Of a stretch of 64,000 nucleotides of DNA, positions 24,459 through 35,797 are shown one piece after another (position 1 is the stretch's first letter; every line of letters starts with the position of its first letter). Made by a program: the position numbers and the translations under genes. The notes beneath the pieces are model-generated. The model did not search any database. It was not told the DNA's origin and saw nothing but the letters and a program-made list of their open reading frames with translations. The DNA is from Viscum album (lineage: Eukaryota; Streptophyta; Magnoliopsida; Santalales; Viscaceae), in the NCBI GenBank assembly GCA_963277665.1, contig OY728142.1, positions 14,522,001-14,586,000 on the forward strand, given 5' to 3'.

Positions 24459-26092
24459 AGAGGAGAGGAGGGGCACTTTTGGAAAGTAAAGAAATATTAC
24501 TTTATTTGAAAATGTGTTTCGGTTTTAAAAGGTCCCACATTGATATAATTCGTGGATAAGGTGTTAAGGGTTCTAAATCCACCCATCCATTAAGTTTTGG
24601 ACATGTGTAGTTCATATATTTTACATTATCTTTCCATTTTATTTAAATCGTTAAATAATGAGGTCATCGCTGCATCATCATGATGTCATAAATAATTTAA
24701 TTTATTTAGTGTCTAAAAATTATAAAAAAAAATACTATGATGTAGGAAATATTTTTATCTTTCCAATGACTATTTATAATCAAAAATCTGATCTTTATAA
24801 CCCCATGTAAAAATTGTTTTCGTAAAACATATGATGTTTGTGTCATTTTTACTTTTACATTAAATAAAAAGTTATTTATGTCATTTCCCCACCAAAGTGG
24901 CTCCATGGGGTCCCCAAGTTGACCCATGGCTTTTCTTGGTCGGCCATGACACAACCAATTAGGGTAGGACATGTTTCAAGCTCATCTTATTTTATTAAAG
25001 CATTATTTTTACCTTAAACTACACTAATTACCACTAATCGCGATTAAAAACTTAATAAGTTACTATTCACCAAAAAAATTATTTTTATCCCATTGAACCA
25101 CATTTTACTTCTTAATGACAACCATGTATGTCATATTTTTGAAATTCAAAACAGAAAGATGGAAAATTTTCATTTAAACGGAAAAATCAGTTTTTATAAG
25201 TACCACTTAGTGGTTTCACTATTCATCAAAAATTGAAGTTTTTCAGAAAAATCCCAAAAATTCACCATAAGCTATATTTTATATTCTGAATTAAAAAATG
25301 AAGTCTATTTTACAAAATTTAAAATAAATAATTTAGATTAATTAATTTAATAATTAATTCCCGCTGTCAAAGCAAATAGCGTGTTTTTATGAAACAATAA
25401 GTATCAAAAGATTGACACTAGTTTAAGTCTGATTTCAATGTGAAATTAATTCCAACGACCACTATTGGATTTAATGGTAAAAATATATTCTAATTTCACT
25501 TTAAAACCAATTCAAAAGATAATCTAATCATATAAATAAATTAGATTAAAAAGAGGTTTTGAATTAAATTACAACATTTTACACTATTCATTGAAAAAAA
25601 AAGAACTTTATCAGAAAGATACCAAAAATTTACACAAAGTAAATTTTGATGTCCCGATTCTTAAGAAGAGTTTTATTTGGTCCAATATAATGTATAAGAG
25701 TGAAAAAAACTATATTTAATGACGGTTCTCCATCAAAAGGCGATAAGTGAACCTTTAGTGAAAACTAGGGCATATACGCCAAAAATTGAATTCTTTCCGT
25801 ATTTTAAGCCTTTATATTTTATTGGATAAATGTAAAAACATTTAAAAACATGTATAATCATATTTTAGTTATTTCTATCCATTCCCGCCAATACAACGGC
25901 TACATGTTAACTGCCATTTAAAATAATATTATTTTATTATTAGAGTGCAACGTAAGATTCCCAAGAAACTCGTTGTTGCGTATTGGGTACGCCATCGAGC
26001 ATTACATCCCCTTTAAAGTAATATTAATATTTCATTCACAAATATGGATAAATATAAAGATGTTATATTCTTTATTTACCCGGGGTGTTACA

Positions 26093-26107
26093 TCCTTCCC
26101 CCCTTTT
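26093..26107 (-). other. Polypurine tract
   Basis: On the minus strand AAAAGGGGGGAAGGA abuts the TGTAACACCC start of the 3' LTR. This is where plus-strand DNA synthesis is primed in LTR elements. Confidence 0.9.
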
Positions 26108-27396
26108 GGGAATTGCATCCTCGCAATTTTAAAATTGGGCTAGGAAACATCCTTGAAAGTCCCACATCGGAAAAAGAGTCGGTAAAACAATCACTTTAAA
26201 ATAAAGAAAGATAAGTACAAAGGTCACCTGAGTTAACCCATAATAGGATTCCGTGTAGGAAAACAGGGACATGGAAGAAAAAGCAAAGGGTCATGTTCTG
26301 ATGGAGAGTGATAGAAAACATGTTTAGGAGAAAGTTAACCATGAGAAAATCACAAACTTGTGATGGGTTAAACGGTATTTGATTCCCCAGTAGGAAAAGT
26401 TAATAGACAACATTTTTGTTTTAAGATACTTTTTATTGAGGAATTTATTCATAAGGAAACATAATCACTTATCATGTTGACTTTCAACTTTTACTATATT
26501 CCTTAATCAAACTCGTATTTTTTTCCAAAAGATGAGTATTTAGGGAGACTTGTTCACATTAAGAGTACTATAATCAACTTCTAGAGAATCACCTAATCCA
26601 CCAAAGAGAACTATATACATCCCATGTCTTTAGGCTTTAACCAAAACCAAAACCAGAAAGGTTAGTACAAGGTCAGATAATCCAAAAAAGGATAACCCTT
26701 TATAAAAATAAAATCTATTCTTAATCTCCAAAATTTGTCCAACAAAACCCAAAGATCAACGAGAACCATTCTATAATAAATTTGTCCATAAAATTCTTCA
26801 AAGTAAACCAATCTAAGATTGAAACCCAAATATTTTAAGGATTTAGTCACATAGTCTTCCAAGTTAAATCGTAACATTTATCTCCAAACAACATCAGTTG
26901 CTCCTAAAGTCTCGTATTGAAAAGTAATTAACCTAATCACATATCCTCCATGATAGGTTAATCATTTTCATAAATAACCCAAAATCAACTTACTCTTAAT
27001 TAATAAAATCATATAACTAAAAAGAATCATTCAAACTAACCAGGGACTTCACGTAGTCCAGTGGTAGGCGATAAATACCAGTCGCACTTTGGTTGTGGGT
27101 TCGATTCCCGCGGCTTTGTCCGACGCGACGGGTTGTCACACAGTCTGCGTGTTGTCCTTTTTCCAAAACTATATAATTCTTAAAACATTCCCCAAAATGA
27201 GATAAAATCTTCAAGAATAATCATAACATATTTTAACCTCAAGTTTATCTCATTCCTTTCATTTTCCATCATATCATAGAGTAACCCATATTTACCTAAA
27301 AATTAAGGATCATATAAACCCTAATGGTTACCTTAATAATTATTACCTGAAATTCCACATCGAGTTGGCCATCTCGTACATGATGCATTAGAGAAC
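26108..27396 (-). other. Non-coding internal region of the young element (includes a SINE-like insert)
   Basis: No gag, protease or pol similarity on the minus strand. The longest frames are 65-71 codons without recognisable domains. The sequence is related by eye to 1-2355, but the gag block present there (1408-1860) is missing, so the element is a deletion derivative. A tRNA-like insert lies at 27041-27165. Confidence 0.75.
27041..27165 (+). repeat. tRNA-derived SINE-like insert
   Basis: A good pol III A box (TAGTCCAGTGGT, 27054-27065) and a perfect B box (GGTTCGATTCC, 27098-27108) stand 32 bp apart, as in tRNA genes. The T arm pairs (GTGGG/CCCGC), but the 5' end does not pair with the expected acceptor strand, so it is not a functional tRNA. 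A GC-rich tRNA-unrelated tail and a short T run follow. AAACTA flanks both sides (27033-27038 and about 27166-27171), a possible target duplication. GC content is well above the surroundings. Confidence 0.6.
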
Positions 27397-27558
27397 TCAC
27401 CAAGGTTGAAGTGGTTGATCATGACTCCTTGATAGTTGGTTTAGAACAACTATGAGATTCCCCATTGAATCCCCCATCTCATCCAGTATCTTAATCAGAG
27501 AACCACCACAGTTTCCTTCAAACCCATTGTCACTTTGGTGCCTGCTAGATCTAGCCAT
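27397..27558 (-). pseudogene. Truncated gag start, 53 codons
   Basis: An ATG about 190 bases inside the PBS opens MARSSRHQSDNGFEGN... and runs 53 codons, then stops after QPLQPW. Plant Ty3/gypsy gag proteins commonly start near this distance with an M-A/P-R-R-type basic peptide, so this is likely the N-terminal stub of gag. No gag core follows. The identification rests on position and composition, not on a domain. Confidence 0.45.
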
Positions 27559-27750
27559 TTACTAAAACCAAAAAGGTCAGTGTGAGTATATCAACATAAC
27601 CATCATGTACTAATAAGGAAGATAAACACTAAGATATACTTACTCATTCACTTTATCTAAAACTAGGACTCTTTTTGAAATCCTAACCATTATGGTAATG
27701 TCACTTATGCTTAGAGAATACCCTAACCTCTAAAGTTATCTGAACCGACC

Positions 27751-27760
27751 TTTGATACCA
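27751..27760 (-). other. Primer-binding site
   Basis: The minus-strand TGGTATCAAA(GG) matches the 3' end complement of plant initiator-Met tRNA (TGGTATCAGAGC) except for one or two bases, with a 2-nt spacer to the 5' LTR. Confidence 0.85.
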
Positions 27761-30188
27761 ACTATAAGGCCCCAGCCTTAAACCTTACTTAATATTGAAT
27801 TAAATGAGTAATTCACATTGAGGATCTTTTCAAGTTTAGAGTTTTAGCGAATTAGGACATAACTATTACATCTCAAAAGATTAAAAAGTAGTCGCTTCTA
27901 CTAAATTTCCATAAAATAAAAACTCTTAAAAAGAAACATGTATAGTTCCATGCTTTAGGTAGCATGACTTTCCCTTGATCCCATCCTTGACCCTATTCCA
28001 CGCTAAGTCCTGTGAAAAACATTTCAAAAACTTGGGATGAACATAAAAAGCTCAGTAAGGGATACACAAAGAATGAAAACTGTTAGTTTTTCAAAACAAC
28101 AAGTAAACCATGTATACTTTATCAAAGTAATACTTTTCACCTTCATGAAGTAGTAAAAACTCTTCACTGAAAAAAATATCATTACTTACCTTTTTATAAC
28201 AAAAGTATTACCATAAAACCCATATAAAGAACACATAACATATATAAAGGTAACTTGGGACATAAACATACTTAAGTGGAATAACCATATGGTCGACTTC
28301 CACACATATCACTTAATGGAATAGCCATACGGCCAATTTCCATACATACTTAATGGAATAGCCATACGGCTGACTTCCATACCCAATGCATTGGAGGTTA
28401 TAACGTAACCACCCGTCCTGGTATTCACGGCACCACCCGTCATATGGTTTATAACGTAACCACCCGTTAAAATGTCCAAGTACCAATATAAAATCATAAA
28501 ACAGAAAACCAATATAAAGGAATGATAACATTTCCACATTTCAATCACAATATATCATAAATATATTGACATGATAGAATCCTTTATCAAAACCATTTTC
28601 AATACCAAAATACATAAAAGAGTATATGGTATTTATTTTATTTTAAAAACATTATGGCTTGTTGAGGAATCCAAAGACCAAATAATACTCGCGGCGGCGG
28701 AAAAGGTCGTTGTCACCGCGTACGTTTAAAAAAACATTCCTTTTTTTCGTTTAGTAAAACGCTTCATAGAAAAATATTCCTTTTGTATAAAAGTAAAAGT
28801 CAAAGGGGTTTATACACCGTATAAAAGAAAGTTGTGTATAAAACGAAATATGCCTCAATGAAAGGATATTGAGACGAAGTCCCTTACAAAGACGGTGTCC
28901 TTGGTTTAATGATAAATCAATTGCATAACTATGTGTGACAAACGAATACACCAAATATAAGTGGATATTAAGTGTAAAACAATCAGAGGTTATTCACACA
29001 TATTCATATAACGACATATTCAAGGAGTACAAGTTTATCCCAAAGAATCAAATTTGGGCTAAGAAGTTCCCTTGCAAAAATTTGACAGCCTAACGACGTC
29101 ACTTCAAAAATTCAGAAAATGAGTTGATGAGAGATAAAAAGGGAATCTCATCACTTGGACATAAAATTTACATCAATCAGGATATAGAAGAACATATCCC
29201 AACATAATAGTATGTGAATTAAAAGACATAACAAACGAAGTCTTTTAAAAAGAGGAGGGTGAAAGGTTCCCTTACCGACTTGGGTAACTTTCGAAAAGTA
29301 CACCCCATTGAAGAAGTGTCATACAATGAATATGTAAATACCCATAAATGGAATTATATTACAAAAGGAGTGTAATAGTGGGCAGTACATAAACCACTCA
29401 ATGGAAATTGTGGCAAATGTAGCATAAATCTCACAGGAATAAAAGTGAGATGAAAAATCTCTTACGAAAACTCGGCAGCCTAACGGTGCCACTTAAAACT
29501 TCCAAAATTGATTGATGAGAGGAAATAGGGTCTCTCATCACATCAACATAATGTTTATAGAAATAGTAATATAAAATAACATCCCCCAACATAACAAATA
29601 GGAGCTTAAAATAAGTGACATAAAGGAGAGTACTTTAAAATAAAGAGAGAGGTTAGATCTCTTACGAAAATTCGGCAGCCTATCGGCGCCACTTAAAACT
29701 TCCAAAATGGATTGATGAGAGATAATAGGGTCTCTCATCACATGAACATAAAAATTACAGTAAATGTAATATAAAAGATCATCCCAATAACAAGAAATAT
29801 TAGCTTTAAAAGGAATGACATAAAAGTGTGTACTTAAAAAGAAAGAGAGGAGTAGGATCCCTTACCTCAAGTCCAAATTGACTCGATCGTTCTTTAACGT
29901 CCTGAATAATAAACTTGAGTTAATTTCCACTTTATTAAGAACCCTTGTTTATAGTTCATTATTCCTTTTATATCATGTTATAAACATCATGTAATCATTT
30001 AAGTTAATAATGTTCATTTTGTCGGTATTTGGTTCTTAAGTCAAAAATAGACTTCTTACACTTACATGTTGTTAATTTGGTCAAAGGTTCGTTATATCCA
30101 GAATGCTATTAATGATTTGTATAACATATATATCATATATATTCATCATATACATGTATTTATAATATTACATAATCATTTAGAGGTA

Positions 30189-30255
30189 AGAAATGAAATG
30201 CACCGTTCATGGAGACGGTAAGTCGTACGTACGCATGAACGCTACTTTCATTTCT
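30189..30255. repeat. Leader hairpin 1 in 5' LTR
   Basis: Same double stem as 23477-23543, kept intact in this copy (AGAAATGAAA / TTTCATTTCT; CGTTCATG / CATGAACG). Confidence 0.8.
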
Positions 30256-30396
30256 ATGTTGTATTAATGGAATTAAAACTATATGAGAGGTATGTATATT
30301 TTAGTTCCAGAATTATATTAATCATTTAGATTTATCATACATCATATATATCCATTATATATATGTAATTATAATAGTACATAATATTTTGAGATA

Positions 30397-30463
30397 AGAA
30401 ATGAAATGTACCGTTCATGGAGACGGTAAGCCGTACGTACGTATGAACACTACTTCCATTTCT
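30397..30463. repeat. Leader hairpin 2 in 5' LTR
   Basis: Same fold as 23685-23751 but with GTATGAACAC instead of GCATGAACGC, which weakens two pairs of the inner stem. Confidence 0.75.
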
Positions 30464-31163
30464 ATTTCATATTTAATGGAATTAAAACATAATGATACAT
30501 AATATTATTTTAATTCCATTATGTTATCATATATAATATCATTAAATATACCCTTTATACGTACCACATATGGTAATAACGAATCAAATCACTTTGAGGG
30601 GGCGGTAGTCCGCACTTCCTTAAATGAAGATATCGCGTATACCCATAATGGAAGCCATAAAGGTAAGCCAAAAATGAAAAATACAGAAGCTAAAGTAAAA
30701 CATAAACATATTATATATCATATATAAATATAGTGACATCATAATGGCCACCTTTGAAGGTGTTAAATGAGTATTGAACAATCATCGTTTCGGGAGGCAG
30801 AATTTCGCCATACACGGAAACCGTATGTTCTTTAACCATTTGATGTAGTTGTGTGAGAGTGTAGCTCGAATAAATCTTATAACAACATCCTAGTATATTT
30901 AATATACTGGTGTTGTTACAAAATAAGTAAATAAAAAGATTTTAGGGGGCTGGAGAAGCAAAATAAAACAAATGAACAAGAGAGAATGAATTACCTTTTA
31001 AAAGTGTAACTCCTTTTGATTTGAGCCTAAAGGCTTCCTTTGAAAGGATTCTGCCCAAAGGGAATCCTCTAGGATGAGGATAGGGATGTGGAGAGAGTAA
31101 ATGGGCAGGGGTTGGCCGAGCCAAAGGCTTGAGTAGTGTGTGTAAGGTGGTAGAGGTGGGGGC

Positions 31164-31171
31164 CTTTTATA
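31164..31171 (-). promoter_or_regulatory. TATA box of the 5' LTR
   Basis: TATAAAAG on the minus strand. It would start the genomic RNA about 30 nt downstream (near 31135), reading toward lower coordinates. Confidence 0.65.
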
Positions 31172-32804
31172 AGAGGAGAGGAGGGGCACTTTTGGAAAGT
31201 AAAGAAATATTACTTTATTTGAAAATGTGTTTCAGTTTTAAAAGGTCCCACATTGATATAATTCGTGTATAAGGTGTTAAGTGTTCGAAATCCACCCATC
31301 CAGTAAGTTTTTGACATGTTTAGTTCATAGATTTTACATTATCTTTCCATTTTATTTAAATCGTTAAATAATGAGGTCATCGCTGCATCATCATGATGTC
31401 ATAAATAATTTAATTTATTTAGTGTCTAAAAATTATAAAAAATAATAATATGATGTAGGAAATATTTTTATATTTCCAATGACTATTTATAATCAAAAAT
31501 CTGATCTTTATATCCCCATTTAAAAATTGTTTTCGTAAAACATATGATGTTTGTGTCATTTTTACTTTTACATTAAATAAAAAGTTATTTATGTCATTTC
31601 CCAACCAAAGTGGCTCCATGGGGTCCCCAAGTTGACCCATGGCTTTTCTTGGTCGGCCATGACACAACCAATGAGGGTAGGACATGTTTCAAGCTCATCT
31701 TATTTTATTAAAGAATTATTTTTATCTTAAACTACACTAATTACCACTAATCGCGATTAAAAACTTAATAAGTTACTATTCACCAAAAAAATTATTTTTA
31801 TCCCATTGAACCACATTTTACTTCTTAATGACAACCATTTATGTCGGATTTTTTAAATTCAAAACACAAATATGGAAAAATTTTATTTAAACGGAAAAAT
31901 CAGTTTTTATAAGTACCACTTAGTGGTTTCACTATTCATCAAAAATTGAAGTTTTTAAGAAAAATCCCAAAAATTCACCATAAGATATATTTGATATTCC
32001 AAATTCAAAAATGAAGTCTATTTTAAAAAATTAAAAACAAATAAGTCAGATTAATTAATTTAATAATTAATTCGCGCTGTCAAAGCAAATAGCGTGTTTT
32101 TATGAAACAATAAGTATCAAAAGATTGACACTAGTTTAAGTATGATTTCAATGTGAAATTAATTCCAACGACCACTATTGGATTTAATGGTAAAAATATA
32201 TTCTAATTTCACTTTAAAACCAATTCAAAAGATAATCTAATCATATAAATAAATTATATTAAAAAGAGGTTTTGAATTAAATTACAACATTTTACACTAT
32301 TCATTGAAAAAAAAGAACTTTATCGGAAAGATACCAAAAATTTACACAAAGTAAATTTTGATGTCCCGATTCTTAAGAAGGGTTTTATTTGGTCCAATAG
32401 AATTTATAAGAGTGAACAAAACTATATTTAATGACGGTTCGCCATCAAAAGGCGATAAGTGAACCTTTAGTGAAAACTAGGGCATATATGCCTAAAATTG
32501 AATTCTTTCTGTATTTTAAGCCTTTATCTTTTATTGGATAAATGTAAAAACATTTAAAAACATTTATAATCATATTTTATTTATTTCTATCCATTCCTTC
32601 CAATACAACGGCTACATGTTAACTGCCATTTAAAATAATATTATTTTATTATTAGAGTGCAACATAAGATTCCTAAGAAACTCGTTGTTGCGTATTGGGT
32701 ACGCCATCGAGCATTACATCTCCTTTAAAGTAATATTAATATTTGATTCACAAATATGGATAAATATAAAGATGTTATATTCTTTATTTACCTGGGGTGT
32801 TACA

Positions 32805-34877
32805 TTGAAGGTGGTGGATAAGGAAATAAAATAAAAATGCTTTTAGAAGTACATTACCTCTTCTTCGGGTATCCTCCTTAGGTTATCACTAAAACAATAA
32901 AATGTTTTCCTTATACCCAAACTAAGGCTTATAGGATGAGGTTATATTTTGTAGGAGTAATTTGGGTAGGTTTTTTATGATCTAAATGGATTTAGATGTG
33001 TGAATAATGGGATAGAGTGAGTTCCCTTTTATAGTTGAGGAGGAGTGACATTCTTATAAATACTCAAAGGTATTCACTATTGGAAGGTCTCCCTTACCTC
33101 ATGTGGCTCCAAAAATGAATAAAAATTCATGTAAGGATTTATTTGGTTTATATAAACCTCTATAATAAAAAAAATAAATGCATTTTTATAATTTTATCCC
33201 TTAACTTCTAAGTTTTCTTATTTTACCATTTTGGTTTTTTAGTAAGGTAACTAGTTTTCTAACCTAGTTAATTTATACATTAAGACTAAATTATAGTGAT
33301 TCATAATAAAAAATTTATACCCAGTGATTATAAATATTATATCCAATTTATAAAATAAAAAATTCATATGTTTTGGAAATTAATTTTGATAAAAGCACAT
33401 GTAACGTGCAAAAACACAGTTTTAACCCTAATCGTGCTAACAATGTTTTTACTATTTAAGGGTAAATATGTTCATTATAAAAGATAAACTGGTCTGTTAA
33501 TGAACCATAATTTATGTTTATTAACATTAAAAAATTACTTTTAAGAATATATTATTTTTATTAATTTTAAAATATTTAACAGAATATCATTTATAATGAA
33601 ATAACATTAATGTCAATTTTTGACATTATTCATTTAATCTGAATTAAAAAATATCAATAAAATAATGGAATTTTAATATTTTAAGTTAAAATATTTGTAA
33701 CATGATATATTCATCTAAAAAAATAAGTTAACACAATAATTCATTAATTTTTCTTAACTTTTAATATTTTTAGTATCATTCATTTTATTTAATTATTAAC
33801 TAAATAATTACTATGTTGGTGTTTATTAAGAATTTTAAGTAACTAATTCATATCTAAAAATTAAATATAAATTAATATTATAATGAAAACTAATTTATCT
33901 TTCAAATAAATATATATAACCAAACCAATGTGGTTTTTGTCCCTATCCCAAAGCTTTATAAATATTAAAGGCAAGGAATGTTCTTTTTTTTTGTCTTTTT
34001 CTTTACTTAACTTATTATATAGGTAAATTTCATGTAAAAGGGTCACAATAACTCATAAAAATATATCCCAAGGTGTTAATGTTCTAAATATGTCCATAAA
34101 ATGGGTTTTTGACAAGTTGGTAGGTCATTTTACACCTTATATTCTAAATTTAACCATTAAGTAAACTCATTTTTACATTAATAACTGTGATTAATTTTAA
34201 TTGTTTTACTAATAATTATATTAAAAAATTAATTTTATCTTATTATATGATATAAATTATTCTGATTATAAATATGGAATATATTTTTCCAAATCCAACT
34301 CACATAAGTGGTAGAATTTAACTTAAAATTGATCCCGCACACGGGACGAGAAAGCGAGTTTTTAAAGTGAAAATGTTCAAAAAATTACAATGTTTTATAT
34401 AAAACTTCAATATAAATATGATTAAAATGGATTAAATTGGATTAATATATGTATAATTTAACTATAGTGACTTTATAACCAATTTAAAATATAATTTAAC
34501 ATTATAAATTATTTAGATGAAAAGTTTGTTTTCAATTAAAATTCAGTATTTTTCACTACTCATCAAAAAATGAAACTTCTCAAAAAAAATCAAAAATTCA
34601 TCCTAATATAATTTTAAAATTATTATTTTAAAATAAATTTCATTTTTTCAAATAAAATTTATAAAAGTGTAAAAATTTAGTTTTAAAACAAGTGTGTCAT
34701 TAAAAGGATGCAAAACTGTCTTTAGAAAAATACATTTTTTGTATATAAAATTGGATTTGTTCTTATCTTATGTATATAAAATCTATTGGATGAATGTAAA
34801 AAAAATTATTGAATATATAATATATAAATTTCATTAATATTATTCACTAATAATAATTAATTTAATTTACTGGGATA
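32805..34877 (-). mobile_element. Old LTR, piece 3 (outer U3 end)
   Basis: After TTGAA (32805-32809) the sequence follows the young LTR from about 30915 onward: a TTACCT purine/pyrimidine block, an ATAGGATGAG block, a CTTTTATA box relic (33026-33033), ATTCATCAAAAA-type blocks near 34555, an AAAAGG repair block near 34700, and TTTACTGGG near 34865 where the young LTR has TTTACCTGGGGTGTTACA. The old LTR total of about 4.1 kb is shorter than the young one. Confidence 0.65.
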
Positions 34878-35797
34878 AAAATCCTTTTGGTGCATAAAAA
34901 TAATATTTTTATAAAACATTTCATTTATATTCAATTGGTTTTTTTTATTTTCAATTATAATTAATTTTTAACCAATGAATTTGACCATATATTTTCATAA
35001 GTTAGTTAATCCTATTCATAAGAAAAAATTTAATGACAAGGAGATAATTTTTATTTTAAATGATAATATTAATAGTATTTGATAAAACTCGATCTTGTAT
35101 GTAATGTAAGCTATTGAAAAAAGTCTTTGTTATGTATAATACAAGCTAACTCAGTGTTATGTGAATTAAAAGATATATCATATATTTAATTTATTTAAAA
35201 TAATAAATATACTATAATGTCTTTGGATATTATATTCCCTTCTATGTTTGGTGTTGTGTGTCATACATACTATTGAATAAAATATTATTCTTTTAGAATT
35301 TAAGGGTGTTATAAAAAGGTATGGGGATTTATGAGAAAAAACTAATTTTAATGGAATTGAAATGTGGGGTGTATTTTTGGTAAGACTGGTGGCATTATTT
35401 TTAAATTTATTTGATAAATTGATTTGATAAATTGATTTGATAAATTGATTTGGTTGTTGAACCTTGAGAAAAATGGCTTAAAGTGAAAGCTGATTTGAAA
35501 TGGAATAAATTATTGAAAGCTTTTGTTTTAGTTTTGAAATGATAAAGGCATGTTAAAAACTAAAAATTTGGAAATTATAATTTGAATTTATTTTAAATGT
35601 TTTATTTTCCCATGTTTGATTGATTGATTCTTTGAATCATATGTTAGCCTAGGTAGTTAGTGGTAACTGGGAAAAGCATTCTATGAACTTGATTCCATGG
35701 CAATGGATTGATGATGAAAACTCTAACTAAATAACTATGAAATGAATTCTCAAGATGGGTTCCTTTATTAGGGTGTAGATTTATCATGATGGGTTCC
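34878..35797. other. AT-rich spacer
   Basis: No gene seen. It holds a short tandem repeat of about 16 bp around TGATAAATTGATT (35405-35450) and a GATGGGTTCCT phrase repeated at about 35754 and 35789. It ends with GTTCC (35793-35797), the target site of the next element. Confidence 0.5.

Larger units (their letters stand above)
21051..26092 (-). repeat. 3' LTR (5,042 bp) of the young giant-LTR element
   Basis: Within it, read on plus: short tandem repeats at 21563-21760; three diverged CGGCAGCCTAACGGC blocks near 22370, 22755 and 22960; four hairpin-like units at about 23477, 23685, 23866 and 24063; a TATA box (24451-24458, minus); and the U3 end near 26092. No long open frame. Confidence 0.92.
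21051..32804 (-). mobile_element. Young non-autonomous LTR retrotransposon with giant 5-kb LTRs
   Basis: Two direct LTRs of 5,042 bp each (21051-26092 and 27763-32804) enclose only 1,670 bp. On the minus strand each LTR begins TGTAACACCC and ends CCTTATA, so the termini are TG...TA. A PBS of TGGTATCAAAGG type (initiator-Met tRNA) and a purine tract AAAAGGGGGGAAGGA lie at the expected places. TTGAA flanks both sides (21046-21050 and 32805-32809). LTRs differ by only a few bases per hundred by eye, so insertion is fairly recent. It codes for nothing beyond a 53-codon gag start and must use proteins of a relative. It matches the LARD type (large retrotransposon derivative) more than TRIM. It sits inside an older LTR of the same family. 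Confidence 0.92.
27763..32804 (-). repeat. 5' LTR (5,042 bp) of the young giant-LTR element
   Basis: Near-identical to 21051-26092. Using the TATA box at 31164-31171, U3 is about 1.6 kb (32804-31172) and R plus U5 about 3.4 kb (about 31140-27763). The RNA would therefore start with an unusually long leader holding the hairpin units (30189-30850) and the repeated CGGCAGCC blocks. Confidence 0.92.

Noticed and set aside
27041..27165. Functional tRNA gene
   Set aside because: The A and B boxes are fine but the acceptor stem does not pair and no proper anticodon arm was seen.
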